A stretch of 64,000 bases of DNA, taken from positions 372,001-436,000 of the forward strand of contig NZ_FNHS01000001.1 of NCBI RefSeq assembly GCF_900103445.1. Reading direction: 5' to 3'. The translations under genes were made by a program, and so were the position numbers. Below the pieces are notes generated by a model. The model was given only the letters and a program-made list of their open reading frames with translations, was not told the DNA's origin and searched no databases. The stretch is from Methylobacterium phyllostachyos (GTDB lineage Bacteria > Pseudomonadota > Alphaproteobacteria > Rhizobiales > Beijerinckiaceae). Shown here piece after piece: positions 9,446 to 19,585 of the stretch (positions are counted from its first letter, which is position 1; every line of letters starts with the position of its first letter).

Positions 9446-11521
9446 TCAGGCCGCGCGCACCGTTCCGAGGAAGCGGTCGACCTCCTCCCGGAGATGCTCG
9501 GACTGACGCGACAGGTTCGCGGACGAGTCCAATACCTGACCGGCGGCTGCGCCGGTCATGTCGGCGGCTTCGGCCACGCGGGTGATGTTCGTCGTCACCT
9601 CGCCCGTGCCGGCGGCCGCCTGGGTCACGTTGCGGACGATCTCCTGGGTCGCCGTGCCCTGCTGCTCGACCGCGGCCGCGATCGTCGTGGCCGCACCACT
9701 GATTTCGTCGACGCGGGTCGTAATGCTTCCGATCGCCGAGGCCGCCTGCGCGGTCGAATCCTGGATGCGGGCGATCTGACCCGCGATCTCCTCGGTGGCC
9801 CGTGCGGTCTGTTCGGCCAGCGCCTTCACCTCGGCGGCCACGACCGCGAAGCCGCGGCCGGCCTCGCCGGCGCGCGCCGCCTCGATGGTGGCGTTGAGGG
9901 CCAGCAGATTGGTCTGGCCCGCGATGCCGCTGATCAGCGCCACCACGTCCCCGATCTTCATGACGGCCCCACTCAGATCCTCGACCAGCCGAACCGTGCG
10001 ACCGGCCTCGTCGGCCGCGGCCCGCGCGAGTTGCGCGGAACCATGCACCTGACGTCCGATCTCCTGCACGGAGCTGCCGAGTTCCTCGGCCGCCGAGGCT
10101 GCGGCCCGGACGTTGGAGGCGGCCTCCTCGGCCCCGGCCGCGACGGTGGTCGATTGGCCGGCGGTCTCCGACGCCGTAGCGGCCAGCGCCTTGGCGGTAA
10201 CCTGCAGCTCGGTGGCCGCACGCGTGACCGTCTCGACGATGCCGCCGATCGCCTGCTCAAAGCTGTTCGCGAGATCTGCGGTCATCCGCTTGCGCTCCTG
10301 CTCGGCAGTCGCCTGGGCGGCCGCCCGGGCCTGCACATCGGCCTCCGCCTGCGCCCGCAGACCGTCGCGCAGTTTCAGGACGGCCCGCCCGACCAACCCG
10401 ACCTCGTCGCGGCGCCGCGCCTCGGGCACGTCCGCCCCGTAATTGCCCGCCGCCATGTCGCCGATGGTGCTGCCGAGCGCGCGGATCGGCTTTCCGACGA
10501 GGCGGCTCAGCGCCGCGAAGATGACTGCGCAGCCGATCACAACGCAGAGGATCGAGATCCCGATCAGCATCGTGCGCGCCTGATCGGCGGCGGCCGTGAG
10601 CGTCGACACCGGCACCGCGACCACGATGGCCCAGCGGTCGGGGGCCTCGCCCGCCTGGATATGCTGTGCCACGTACCGCCACAGCGCGCCGTCGGGGCCC
10701 GGCGCATCGGTCACCACCATGGTCCCCGCCGCGATCGCCTGCTTGGCCGCAGCGGCCGTCGAGGCATCGAAATCCTGCATTGGCTTGCCGGCCGCGGCGG
10801 CAGTCGGATGGGCGACGGTCGTTCCGCTCGCCGAGACCACGGCCAGATAGCCGGTCCCGAACGGCTTCACCGCACCGAAATCCGCGTTCAGGGAGCCGAG
10901 ATCGATGTCGACACCGGCGGTGCCGCGATACGCGCCGTCCACGCTGATCGGCGCGCCGAAGGACATCATGACGACGTCCTTCCCAGCCACCGGATAGATG
11001 TAGGGTTCGATGGCGACCAAGCGGTTCAGCTTCTTCGGCTGGAGGTAATAGGCTCCGTCCGGCTCGGCCTCGTAGCCGGTGAGAACCTCCCGCTTGATCG
11101 TGCCGCTGCCACGATTCCAATAGGGCATGAAGCGGCCGCTCGCATCCGAGGAGGCCGTGCCGGCGAACGCGCCGTCGCGCCCGTCCAGGGCGTTCGGCTC
11201 CCAGCCCGTCCAGGTCGCGAGTAGGTTGGGGCTGGTCCGCAGAAGCTCGCGCAGCATCGCATCATAGACCTCACGGTCCTGGATTCCGCCGGCGCGCAGG
11301 GCCGAGGCCGAGGCTGCGATGCTCTCGGCGGTCTTGGCCGCCACGGCGAGGCGAAGCCGGACCTCGCGCGCCACGTTCGACAGCGTCTCCGACTGTATCT
11401 TGGCCGTCTGCTCCTCGAAGGAGGCGCTGATCCTGCGGGTTAGAAAAGTCGTCCCAACCGCGAAGACCGCAGCGATCAGGACGCTGCAAATTATTGCAAC
11501 GCGCAGCGGGAGTGAGAACAT
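9446..11521 (-). CDS. Methyl-accepting chemotaxis protein with periplasmic Cache domain
   Basis: Chemoreceptor of 691 residues. TM1 is at about 7-27, a periplasmic dCache-like sensor at about 35-310 (with [14 protein letters not shown] and [10 protein letters not shown], typical of double-Cache domains) and TM2 at about 318-338. A HAMP linker (to about 390) and a cytoplasmic signalling hairpin with the conserved tip [24 protein letters not shown] region follow. It would bind a small ligand in the periplasm and control CheA. It is monocistronic and followed after 16 bases by the convergent tam gene. The ligand is unknown. Confidence 0.93.
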   Translation of the reverse strand: MFSLPLRVAIICSVLIAAVFAVGTTFLTRRISASFEEQTAKIQSETLSNVAREVRLRLAVAAKTAESIAASASALRAGGIQDREVYDAMLRELLRTSPNLLATWTGWEPNALDGRDGAFAGTASSDASGRFMPYWNRGSGTIKREVLTGYEAEPDGAYYLQPKKLNRLVAIEPYIYPVAGKDVVMMSFGAPISVDGAYRGTAGVDIDLGSLNADFGAVKPFGTGYLAVVSASGTTVAHPTAAAAGKPMQDFDASTAAAAKQAIAAGTMVVTDAPGPDGALWRYVAQHIQAGEAPDRWAIVVAVPVSTLTAAADQARTMLIGISILCVVIGCAVIFAALSRLVGKPIRALGSTIGDMAAGNYGADVPEARRRDEVGLVGRAVLKLRDGLRAQAEADVQARAAAQATAEQERKRMTADLANSFEQAIGGIVETVTRAATELQVTAKALAATASETAGQSTTVAAGAEEAASNVRAAASAAEELGSSVQEIGRQVHGSAQLARAAADEAGRTVRLVEDLSGAVMKIGDVVALISGIAGQTNLLALNATIEAARAGEAGRGFAVVAAEVKALAEQTARATEEIAGQIARIQDSTAQAASAIGSITTRVDEISGAATTIAAAVEQQGTATQEIVRNVTQAAAGTGEVTTNITRVAEAADMTGAAAGQVLDSSANLSRQSEHLREEVDRFLGTVRAA

Positions 11522-11759
11522 GTTGTATATTGTCCGCGCAAAATTCTTCGTAAGAACTGGCGCGAGTCCTTAACGCTGTCACCCCAGATCGTCAAGTCAA
11601 TCAGAATGTAAGCGCAATAAAAATCAATGCATACGATTCATTAATATTACAAGCACCGTAGATCAAACTGGGTTTTATTCGGGTGAGCAAAACTGAAGTT
11701 CAAACGCGGGATTTGATCACTGGCCGCCCTGCTTCGTCAAGACGGCCAGAGATGACCTG
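11522..11759. other. Gene-free, relatively A+T-rich interval
   Basis: This 238-base gap separates the chemoreceptor start from the stop of the PPOX-like gene. It is clearly more A+T-rich than its surroundings (several TTATTA, AATAA and TCAAT stretches around 11600-11690) and should contain the chemoreceptor promoter. I see no ORF, RNA gene or strong repeat. Confidence 0.5.
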
Positions 11760-12413
11760 TTAGGCCTCGCCCCGGGCGACCAGCGCCGCGTACTCGGAGA
11801 CCTCCAGCTTACCCTCCTGTGCGACCCGGGCCTTGTCGGCATCGCTGATGACGTCGCCGGCGAGGTCGAGGCGTTTCCAGGCGGCGAGCGGCGTCTCGCG
11901 CCCGGGCCGCGGGACGTACTTATTCTGCTCAAGCTTCTGATACTTGTGAATGTAGCGTGGGCAATTGACCCAGATCTTGGTCACCGCGACCTTCACGAGG
12001 TACTTTGCCTCGGTGTACTCGGCCATCAGCGCATCGTCACGGAGGAGCGTCGCATGACCCTGCACGCGGATGCGATGCGGCGTCTCGAAGTCGATGAACA
12101 GCAGACCGACCTTGGCCTGACCCTCGATGTTGCCCATCGAGTAGAACATGCCGTTCCCGTCGAAGCCGGGGAACACCAGCGTGCTGCCGTCGAGCACCTT
12201 CACGAACCCCGTGGGACCGCCCTTGTAGGAGACGGTCGGCATGCCGTCCGGGTCGACAGTCGAGAGGAAGAACATGTCGCGGGAGCCGATGAAGGCGCCC
12301 TCCTCCGGTTGGATGCTCTCGTGGACCCAGTCCTCGTCGAGGCGCACGGCGAGCTTGGTGGTGCCGAATTCCTCCTGCAGCGCCCGGTGTGCGTCAGAAT
12401 AGAGCGATGCCAT
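11760..12413 (-). CDS. Pyridoxamine 5'-phosphate oxidase-family FMN-binding protein
   Basis: 217 residues with a split-barrel flavin-binding fold: GAFIGSRDMFFLSTVDPDGM, then PTVSYKGGPTGFVKVLD and MGNIEGQAKVGLLFIDFETP match the PPOX-like family (COG3576-type). The extended C-terminus contains a conserved CPRYIHKY segment. These proteins are flavin- or F420-binding reductases/oxidases of mostly unknown substrate; it is not PdxH. Monocistronic, between the ilvC terminator region and the chemoreceptor. Confidence 0.75.
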   Translation of the reverse strand: MASLYSDAHRALQEEFGTTKLAVRLDEDWVHESIQPEEGAFIGSRDMFFLSTVDPDGMPTVSYKGGPTGFVKVLDGSTLVFPGFDGNGMFYSMGNIEGQAKVGLLFIDFETPHRIRVQGHATLLRDDALMAEYTEAKYLVKVAVTKIWVNCPRYIHKYQKLEQNKYVPRPGRETPLAAWKRLDLAGDVISDADKARVAQEGKLEVSEYAALVARGEA

Positions 12414-12505
12414 GCGTGTCCTCTCCGCTTGCGGACCTCGTGCAGGCGGGACCGCTGCCGGACTTATGGCTTGGATTTCTGGTGCCGGACAACCCAGAAC
12501 GCGAA

Positions 12506-12536
12506 GGGCCGGCCGCGCCTTCGCGCGACCGGCCCC
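12506..12536 (-). terminator. Strong hairpin downstream of ilvC
   Basis: GGGCCGG (12506-12512) and CCGGCCC near 12529-12535 form a GC-rich stem, with further pairing inside, between the ilvC stop and the start of the PPOX-like gene. No T-run follows on the minus strand, so it may stop RNA decay rather than terminate by itself. Confidence 0.4.
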
Positions 12537-12578
12537 CGAGCAGCCGAGCGAAGCCCGGCCGCGGAGTCTCAGAGACGA

Positions 12579-13610
<1,032 letters not shown>

Positions 13611-14267
13611 TTAAAGCTGGTGGTTCGGGTCGGGTTTGGCCCGGCCGTAGATGGCCAGGAACTGCTCGACGGCGCGGCCCGCATCGCGCCGGATCCCGGC
13701 CCCGTCGAGGTCGAGGGTCTCGCCGAGCAGAAGTCGAATCTGGATATCCCGGCCGACGAGGCCGAAGAAGGTGCGGAAGGCGGCCTCGCTGTCGGCGAAG
13801 GCGAGAAGGCCGGCGGCGCGCCCCGCCTCCAGCACCGGCTTCACCCGCTCGCCGATGGCGAAGCGCCCGTTCGCCAGCACGATGCCGCCGAGGTTGCTCT
13901 TGCGCGAGCCCGCATGCGCGATCGCGATGCGGTTCAGCGCGACCGATGTCGGGCCGGTAATGACCTCCAACCACGTCACGGCGAAGTCCTGAAGCCGCTC
14001 CCGCAGGGTCGCGCCGTCGAGTACCTGCGCGGCGTCGTGCCCGGCATGGACCCGGGAGGCTTGCCACCGCACCGTCGCGGTCAGCAACCCGTCCCGGTCG
14101 CCGAACCACTTGTAGAGCGTCTCCTTCGAGCAGCTCGCCCGGCGCGCGACGGCGTCCATGGTCACCTGCTCGCCGTCCTCGACCATGAGGCCGAGCACGG
14201 CGTCCAGCACCGCCTGCTGGCGGGCTGAGGGGGCGTCCTGCTCGGCTGTGGCGCTGGCCTGCATCAT
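13611..14267 (-). CDS. TetR/AcrR-family transcriptional regulator
   Basis: 218 residues from the ATG at 14267. The N-terminal HTH (MDAVARRASCSKETLYKWFG) is typical TetR, followed by a C-terminal ligand domain of the AefR/TetR_C_7 type. An in-frame start at 14327 exists, but it would place a perfect 16-bp palindrome (14282-14297) inside the gene, so I prefer the start just downstream of that palindrome, which then looks like its own operator. Between a glutathione transferase gene and ilvC on the same strand. The ligand and targets are unknown. Confidence 0.85.
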   Translation of the reverse strand: MMQASATAEQDAPSARQQAVLDAVLGLMVEDGEQVTMDAVARRASCSKETLYKWFGDRDGLLTATVRWQASRVHAGHDAAQVLDGATLRERLQDFAVTWLEVITGPTSVALNRIAIAHAGSRKSNLGGIVLANGRFAIGERVKPVLEAGRAAGLLAFADSEAAFRTFFGLVGRDIQIRLLLGETLDLDGAGIRRDAGRAVEQFLAIYGRAKPDPNHQL

Positions 14268-14281
14268 CTCGAATGCCGTAC

Positions 14282-14297
14282 CGTACCGTACGGTACG
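14282..14297. promoter_or_regulatory. Perfect 16-bp palindrome, likely TetR operator
   Basis: CGTACCGTACGGTACG reads the same on both strands. It is 15 bases upstream of the chosen tetR start and downstream of the glutathione transferase stop, the right place for autorepression. A further GTAC just upstream extends the pattern on one side. Confidence 0.7.
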
Positions 14298-14351
14298 CGC
14301 TCTAGGCTGATTCGGTGGTCGCGGCAAGGGGTTTGCCGCGACCGTGCGGTG

Positions 14352-14996
14352 TCAGCGCGGAAGCGGCAGTCCCTCGCGGGCAAAGACGGCCTGCACGGCC
14401 GGGCGCTCGGCGACCCGGCGGGCATGGGCGGTCCAGGCCGGGAAGCGGCCGGCCATGTCGAACCGCAGCACCGGGCCGTTCGCCCAGAACCAGAAGACCA
14501 TCAGGTAGGCATCGACCACGCTGAACCGGTCGCCCACCGCCCAGCCGCCGTGCGAGAGGCGCACCTCGGTCATCGTGGCGAGATCCGCGTAGGTGTTGGC
14601 TGCCTTCGCCTTGATGCCCTCGAAGGCATTCTCGTCGTCGGTGTAGCGCTCCGGACGGCGGACATGGGCGTAGGTCACGTGATGGTTGCAGGCGAGCCAG
14701 CCGAGCCACTCGTCGGCGGCGGCCTGCTCTCGCAGATCCGTCGGCCACAGCCCCTTCTCGGGCACCTGACGGGCGACGTGGCGGATGATGGCCGCGCATT
14801 CGGTGAGCACCCAGCCGTCCTCGGTCAGCGCCGGCACGCGGCCGCGATCGTTGATGGACAGGTATTCCGGCCGCCGCTGGTCGCCCGCGGCGAGGTCGAG
14901 CTTGATGCCCTCATAGGGCAGCCCGGATTCCTCCAGGATGATGTGAGCGGCGAGCGAGCAGGCGCCGGGGGCGTAGTAGAGGCTGCGGGCGGTCAT
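14352..14996 (-). CDS. Glutathione S-transferase family protein
   Basis: 214 residues from ATG 14996. N-terminal thioredoxin-like GST domain (SLYYAPGACSLAAHIILEES with the catalytic Ser/Cys region at its start) and a helical C-terminal domain containing the N-capping box region FSVVDAYLMVF. Resembles beta/GstB-like enzymes that conjugate or reduce electrophiles with glutathione. The tetR gene follows on the same strand and could be cotranscribed or regulate it. The substrate is unknown. Confidence 0.88.
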   Translation of the reverse strand: MTARSLYYAPGACSLAAHIILEESGLPYEGIKLDLAAGDQRRPEYLSINDRGRVPALTEDGWVLTECAAIIRHVARQVPEKGLWPTDLREQAAADEWLGWLACNHHVTYAHVRRPERYTDDENAFEGIKAKAANTYADLATMTEVRLSHGGWAVGDRFSVVDAYLMVFWFWANGPVLRFDMAGRFPAWTAHARRVAERPAVQAVFAREGLPLPR

Positions 14997-15121
14997 GCGG
15001 GGTCCTTGATCGACGAATACGGGCACGGCGTTTTCAGCGACATGAGCCGGCGGGCTGCCGCCTTCGTATCCGACGACGGCCTTCGGCTCCCCCGAGCACC
15101 GACTGACCGCGCGTCAGAAGC

Positions 15122-15664
15122 TCAGAGCGGCTCCGCCCCGCGCCCCATGGCAGAAATGCCCGTCCGGCAGATCTCCACCAGCCCAATCACGCTCATCAGG
15201 CGCACGAACCGGTCGATCTCTTCGGTGGCACCCGTCAGCTCGAACACGAACGAATTGAGCGTGGCGTCCAGCGTCTTGGCGCCGAAAGCGGCGGCGAGCC
15301 GTAGAGCCTCGCTCCGGTGCTCGCCCTCGCCCTTCACCTTCACGAGGCAGATCTCGCGCTCGATGGCGTTGCCCTGGAGCGTGAGGTCCACCACCCGGTG
15401 CACCGGCACCAGCCGGTCGAGCTGCGCCTTGATCTGCTCGATCACGGCGTTCGTTCCGGTGGTCACGATGGTGATGCGCGAGATGTGGCGCGCCTCCTCG
15501 GTCTCGGAGACGGTCAGGCTCTCGATGTTGTAGCCGCGGCCGGAGAACAAGCCGGAGATACGGGCGAGCACGCCGGGCTCGTTGTCGACGATCACCGCCA
15601 GCGTGTGCCGGTTCACCGGCTCGACGCGGACGGCATCGGGGTAGTGGGTGTTCATCGCGTTCAT
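15122..15664 (-). CDS. ilvN: Acetolactate synthase small (regulatory) subunit
   Basis: Regulatory subunit of acetohydroxyacid synthase, carrying an ACT domain that binds valine for feedback control. 180 residues from ATG 15664 (ATG 15655 also possible). The ACT region HTLAVIVDNEPGVLARISGLF and GRGYNIESLTV is canonical, followed by the C-terminal ALS_ss_C domain. Downstream of ilvB on the same strand; the 171-base gap holds a train of hairpins (15691-15793), which may set the ratio of the two subunits. Confidence 0.95.
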   Translation of the reverse strand: MNAMNTHYPDAVRVEPVNRHTLAVIVDNEPGVLARISGLFSGRGYNIESLTVSETEEARHISRITIVTTGTNAVIEQIKAQLDRLVPVHRVVDLTLQGNAIEREICLVKVKGEGEHRSEALRLAAAFGAKTLDATLNSFVFELTGATEEIDRFVRLMSVIGLVEICRTGISAMGRGAEPL

Positions 15665-15690
15665 GGCCGGCTTCGTCCTCGTCGGGGTTT

Positions 15691-15793
15691 CCGAAGGGCG
15701 TGCCCTTCGGCGGGGTGTCGGGGCAGCGCCCCGACATCGGGTAAAACCCGACCGCAGGGCTCTGCCCTGCACCCGCAAAAGGTCTCGACCTTT
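15691..15793. repeat. Train of five perfect hairpins between ilvB and ilvN
   Basis: Five inverted repeats follow each other almost without gaps: arms 15691-15699/15702-15710 (9 bp), 15716-15724/15728-15736 (9 bp), 15737-15742/15746-15751 (6 bp), 15754-15760/15764-15770 (7 bp) and 15778-15784/15787-15793 (7 bp). All arms are perfect. This looks like a composite palindromic intergenic element of the kind found in many copies in alphaproteobacterial genomes. Within the ilvBN transcript it would form a highly structured RNA segment. Confidence 0.8.
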
Positions 15794-15835
15794 AGAAACC
15801 AGGATATTCGCGATCGATCCTGTGATGCCAGCCGA

Positions 15836-17611
15836 TCAGACCAGCATCTTGCCTTCCTCGGAAATCACGTCGCCGAGTTCGACGCCGGTCTCGCCGAGGT
15901 AGTCGGACAGGAGCATCTCGTTGTGCGCCTTGCCCGACGGGATCATCGGGAAGCAGTTCTCGGTCTTGTCGACGATGCAGTCGAAGATCACCGGCCCGTC
16001 ATGGGCCAGCATCTCCGCGATGGCGCCGTCGAGGTCGCCCGGCTTCTCGCAGCGCATGCCCTTGGCGCCGTAGGCCTCCGCGAGCTTCACGAAGTCCGGC
16101 AGGCTCTCCGAGTAGCTCTGCGAGTAGCGCGAGCCGTGCAGCAGCTCCTGCCACTGCCGGACCATGCCCATGTACTCGTTGTTCAGGATGAACACCTTGA
16201 TCGGCAGGCGATACTGCACCGCCGTCGACATCTCCTGCATGTTCATCAGGATCGAGGCCTCGCCGGCGATGTCGATCACGAGACCGTTCGGATGCGCGAG
16301 CTGCGTGCCGATCGCCGCCGGCAGGCCGTAGCCCATCGTGCCGAGGCCGCCCGAGGTCATCCAGCGATTCGGCTCGTCGTACTTGAAGTACTGGGCCGCC
16401 CACATCTGGTGCTGACCCACCTCGGTGGTGATGTAGGTCTCGCGGTCCTTGCAGGCCTCATAGAGGCGCTGCACAGCGTATTGCGGCTTGATGATCGTGC
16501 CCGAGGGCCAGTAGGCGAGGCAGTCCCGCGCCTTCCAGGCCTTGATCTTCTGGAACCACGGATCGAGGTTCGACTTCTCCGGCCGCGACGGCAGGGCGCG
16601 CCACGCCTCCAGCATGTCGGCCAGCACTGAGGCGCAGTCGCCGACGATCCCGACATCGACCTTGACCACCTTGTTGATCGAGGAGGCATCGACGTCGATG
16701 TGGATCTTCTTGGAGAAGGGCGAGAACGCGTCGAGCCGGCCGGTGATCCGGTCGTCGAACCGGGCGCCGACGCAGATCATCACGTCGCACTCGTGCATCG
16801 CGAGGTTGGCCTCGTAGGTCCCGTGCATGCCGAGCATGCCCAGGAACTTCTCGTCCGTACCCGGATAGGCGCCGAGCCCCATCAGGGTCGAGGTAACCGG
16901 GAAGCCGGTCTCGCGGACGAACTCGCGCAGCAGGCGCGAGGCCTCAGGCCCCGAGTTGATCACGCCGCCGCCGGTGTAGAAGACCGGCCGGCGCGCGGTC
17001 GCCATCAGCTCGACGGCCGCGCGGATCCGGTCGGCATCGCCTTTCACGGCCGGGCGGTAGGTCTTGTGGCTCGCGATCTCCGGCTGCTCGTAGAGGCCGG
17101 AGGCGAACTGGATGTCCTTCGGCAGGTCGACCACGACCGGTCCGGGACGGCCATTCGCCGCCACGTAGAACGCCTCGTGCAGGATGCGCGGCAGGTCGTC
17201 GATCGATTTGACGAGGTAATTGTGCTTCGTGCAGTGGCGCGTGATGCCGACCGTGTCGCATTCCTGGAACGCGTCGGTGCCGATCAGATGCGTCGGAACC
17301 TGGCCGGTGATGCAGACCAGCGGGATCGAATCCAGCATCGCGTCGGTCAGCCCGGTGACGATGTTGGTGGCGCCGGGGCCCGAGGTGACGAGGACGCAGC
17401 CGACCTTCCCGGAGGAGCGGGCATAGCCCTCCGCGGCGTGGACGGCGCCCTGCTCGTGGCGGACGAGGATGTGCTTGACGGCGTTCTGATGAAAAAGTGC
17501 GTCGTAGATCGGAAGTACGGCGCCGCCCGGATATCCGAACAGCGTATCGACACCCTGATCCTGGAAGGCCCGGATGACCATCTCGGCCCCGGTCATGACC
17601 TCGCCGCCCAT
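15836..17611 (-). CDS. ilvB: Acetolactate synthase large (catalytic) subunit
   Basis: Thiamine-diphosphate enzyme making acetolactate and acetohydroxybutyrate, the first step of branched-chain amino acid synthesis. 591 residues from ATG 17611, preceded by GAGGAGACGAGC. The catalytic glutamate is in VRHEQGAVHAAEGYAR, FAD and middle domains follow, and the ThDP-binding region IAGEASILMN...NNEYMGMV is present. An open frame continues about 200 bases upstream but only reads through the attenuator terminator. IlvI-type sequence paired with ilvN; expression is probably controlled by the leader at 17783-17888. Confidence 0.96.
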   Translation of the reverse strand: MGGEVMTGAEMVIRAFQDQGVDTLFGYPGGAVLPIYDALFHQNAVKHILVRHEQGAVHAAEGYARSSGKVGCVLVTSGPGATNIVTGLTDAMLDSIPLVCITGQVPTHLIGTDAFQECDTVGITRHCTKHNYLVKSIDDLPRILHEAFYVAANGRPGPVVVDLPKDIQFASGLYEQPEIASHKTYRPAVKGDADRIRAAVELMATARRPVFYTGGGVINSGPEASRLLREFVRETGFPVTSTLMGLGAYPGTDEKFLGMLGMHGTYEANLAMHECDVMICVGARFDDRITGRLDAFSPFSKKIHIDVDASSINKVVKVDVGIVGDCASVLADMLEAWRALPSRPEKSNLDPWFQKIKAWKARDCLAYWPSGTIIKPQYAVQRLYEACKDRETYITTEVGQHQMWAAQYFKYDEPNRWMTSGGLGTMGYGLPAAIGTQLAHPNGLVIDIAGEASILMNMQEMSTAVQYRLPIKVFILNNEYMGMVRQWQELLHGSRYSQSYSESLPDFVKLAEAYGAKGMRCEKPGDLDGAIAEMLAHDGPVIFDCIVDKTENCFPMIPSGKAHNEMLLSDYLGETGVELGDVISEEGKMLV

Positions 17612-17782
17612 GCTCGTCTCCTCGCGCTCTCCGGAGCCACCGCGATCCTGGGATCGCCGCCCGGCCCCGTCCTCTCTCCCGGCACCCTCGTCATGCGGGG
17701 CGGTCTCCGCCTCGCCCGAAGGTGTCTCTTTCGCCTCGGATCTCCGTCCGTCCCAGTCCTGTCCCGCCCGGACGCGGGCAAC

Positions 17783-17805
17783 AAAAAAGGGCCCCGAGGG
17801 ACCCT
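17783..17805 (-). terminator. Attenuator terminator upstream of ilvB
   Basis: On the minus strand AGGGTCC and GGGCCCT (one G-U pair) form a stem with a CUCG loop, directly followed by six T residues at 17788-17783. It is about 170 bases before the ilvB start and 33 bases after the leader peptide stop: a classic Rho-independent attenuator. Confidence 0.8.
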
Positions 17806-17826
17806 GCATGCGCCACCGCCCGGATC

Positions 17827-17847
17827 GCGGCCCTAGCTCAGGGCCGC
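17827..17847 (-). promoter_or_regulatory. Leader hairpin overlapping the ilvB leader-peptide stop
   Basis: GCGGCCCT and AGGGCCGC form a perfect 8-bp stem with a GAGCT loop. The leader peptide stop codon (17840-17838) lies in this hairpin. The 3' arm (AGGGCC) is also complementary to the GGCCCT of the terminator 3' arm, so pairing of the two would prevent terminator formation, as expected of an antiterminator. Confidence 0.65.
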
Positions 17848-17888
17848 CCCGTCGGTGACGCTACCGCTACAATAAGGACCGTGGTCAT
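17838..17888 (-). CDS. ilvBN leader peptide
   Basis: Sixteen-residue ORF MTTVLIVAVASPTGRP with consecutive Val-Leu-Ile-Val codons then Ala-Val, i.e. exactly the products of the pathway it precedes. Scarce branched-chain aminoacyl-tRNA would stall a ribosome on these codons and favour the antiterminator. An in-frame ATG at 17939 would give a longer version; the short form is preferred because it resembles known ilv leaders. It is too small for routine gene finders. Attenuation of ilvIH/ilvBN by leader peptides has been predicted in alphaproteobacteria. Confidence 0.75.
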   Translation of the reverse strand: MTTVLIVAVASPTGRP

Positions 17889-18022
17889 TGGATATCCGAA
17901 CCTGCTCCGCGGCGGCCCCATGATCCGGAACTGGCTCATGGTCGACACGCGAAGTGTCGGGCCTCTTAGCGGAGAGTGCGAGGCCGGTCAACGCACCCGG
18001 CGATTGTTTCAGGAAAGTCAGC

Positions 18023-19468
18023 TCAGTTCAGCGGCGGCGGATATCGGCGGACCCAGTTGCTCGCCGCGTCGTAGGCCGCGCCGAGTTGCAGGCAGGCGAG
18101 TTCGCCGTGATTGCGGCCGACGATCTGGATGCCGGTGGGCAGGCCGGCCTCACCGAACCCAGCCGGAACATCGAGCGCCGGTAGGCCCGACATGGTCACG
18201 GGGATCACGGCCTGCATCCAGCGATGGTAGGTGTCCATCGCTCGGCCGCCGACCGTCTCGGGCCAGCGCAGATCCTTATCGAAGGGGAAGACCTGCGTCG
18301 TCGGCATCACGAGGTAGTCGTAGGCCTCCATGAAGCGGCGCAGGGTCTCGTACCAGCGGGTACGCCCCTCAAGCGCTGCAATGATCCGGTCGGCGCCGAG
18401 CGCCAGCCCGCGCTCGACCTCCCAGGCGGCCTCCGGTTTGAGCTGAGCCCGGTGGCGGGGCTCGTCGTAGAACGGGCGGAGATTTGCCGCGACGGTGAGC
18501 GCCCGCAGCACCAGCCAGTCCTGCCAGAGCTGCTCCATGTCGTAGCGCGGCACCGCCTCCTCGACGGTGCAGCCGATCTCGACGAAGGTCGAGAGAGCAG
18601 CGCGCCCCACCTCGAGCACGCCCGGATCGAACGGGATCTGGCCGCCGCAATCGCCGAGCCACGCGATCCGGGTGCCGCGGAAGTCGCGGGCGAGCGGGCT
18701 TGCAAAGGCCGATGGGTCCTGGCGGATGGCGTTCGGGCAGCGCGGGTCATAACCCGCCTGGACGGAGAGCATCAGGCCGATATCGGCGGGCGTGCGCCCG
18801 ATCGCGCCGAGCACCGCGAGGCTGGGGCTGAACACGTCCTTGGCCTCGGCGGGGATGCGGCCCCAGCTCGGGCGCAGGCCGTAGCAGTTGTTGAAGGCAG
18901 GCGGGTTGCGCAGGGAGCCGGCATGGTCGCTGCCGTCGGCGACCGGCTGCATCCGCAGGGCCACCGCCACCGCGGCGCCGCCACTCGACCCGCCCGCGCT
19001 CTTCCCCAGGTCGTAAGGGTTGGCGGTGGTGCCGTAGACCGGGTTGAAGCTGTGCGAGCCGAGGCCGAACTCAGGAACGTTGGTCTTGCCGATGAAGATC
19101 GCCCCGGCGGCGCGCAGGCGGCTCACCATGATCGAGTCCGCGTCGGCGATCCGGTCGGCGAAGATCGGCGAGCCTTGCGTGAAGCGCAGGCCGCGGACCG
19201 GATCGAGATCCTTCACGGCCAGCGGGAAGCCGTGCAGTGGCCCGACGGCATCACCACGCGCCAGGGCGGCGTCGGCAGCCTCGGCCTCCTGCAGGAGCGC
19301 GGCGTCGTCCCGCAGAGCCACGATGGCGTTCACCTGCGGGTTGAGCCGGTGGATGCGCTCCAGATAGGCGCGCATCACCTCGACGCAGGAGACCACCCGG
19401 CCGCGGATGGCGGCGGCGAGGTCGACCGCGCCCATGGCCGTGATGCCGTCCTGTCGCGCGTCCTGCAT
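18023..19468 (-). CDS. Amidase (amidase-signature family)
   Basis: 481 residues from ATG 19468. The Ser-cisSer-Lys triad is visible: K86 in PLAVKDLDP, cis-serine in GKSAGGSSGG at 161/162 and nucleophile S185 in GSDHAGSLRNPP. AS-family enzymes hydrolyse amides, and some are GatA paralogues; the absence of gatB/gatC neighbours and the SDHAGSLRNP form point to a catabolic amidase, not GatA. Downstream of pyrC on the same strand with a gap of 117 bases. The substrate is unknown. Confidence 0.87.
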   Translation of the reverse strand: MQDARQDGITAMGAVDLAAAIRGRVVSCVEVMRAYLERIHRLNPQVNAIVALRDDAALLQEAEAADAALARGDAVGPLHGFPLAVKDLDPVRGLRFTQGSPIFADRIADADSIMVSRLRAAGAIFIGKTNVPEFGLGSHSFNPVYGTTANPYDLGKSAGGSSGGAAVAVALRMQPVADGSDHAGSLRNPPAFNNCYGLRPSWGRIPAEAKDVFSPSLAVLGAIGRTPADIGLMLSVQAGYDPRCPNAIRQDPSAFASPLARDFRGTRIAWLGDCGGQIPFDPGVLEVGRAALSTFVEIGCTVEEAVPRYDMEQLWQDWLVLRALTVAANLRPFYDEPRHRAQLKPEAAWEVERGLALGADRIIAALEGRTRWYETLRRFMEAYDYLVMPTTQVFPFDKDLRWPETVGGRAMDTYHRWMQAVIPVTMSGLPALDVPAGFGEAGLPTGIQIVGRNHGELACLQLGAAYDAASNWVRRYPPPLN

Positions 19469-19585
19469 CGTACCGCTCCTTCGCCCTGGTGGTCTGCCCC
19501 GACGGCTTGGCGATGCAAGATCGGACACCTGTCTAATCGAGCACAGCCACGAGATGCTGCGTGGCGCACCCGTTTGCCTAGGTCG

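Noticed and set aside
17612..17809. Longer ilvB start at 17809 (198 bases upstream)
   Set aside because: The extra residues are translated from the attenuator terminator itself and do not resemble the family N-terminus.
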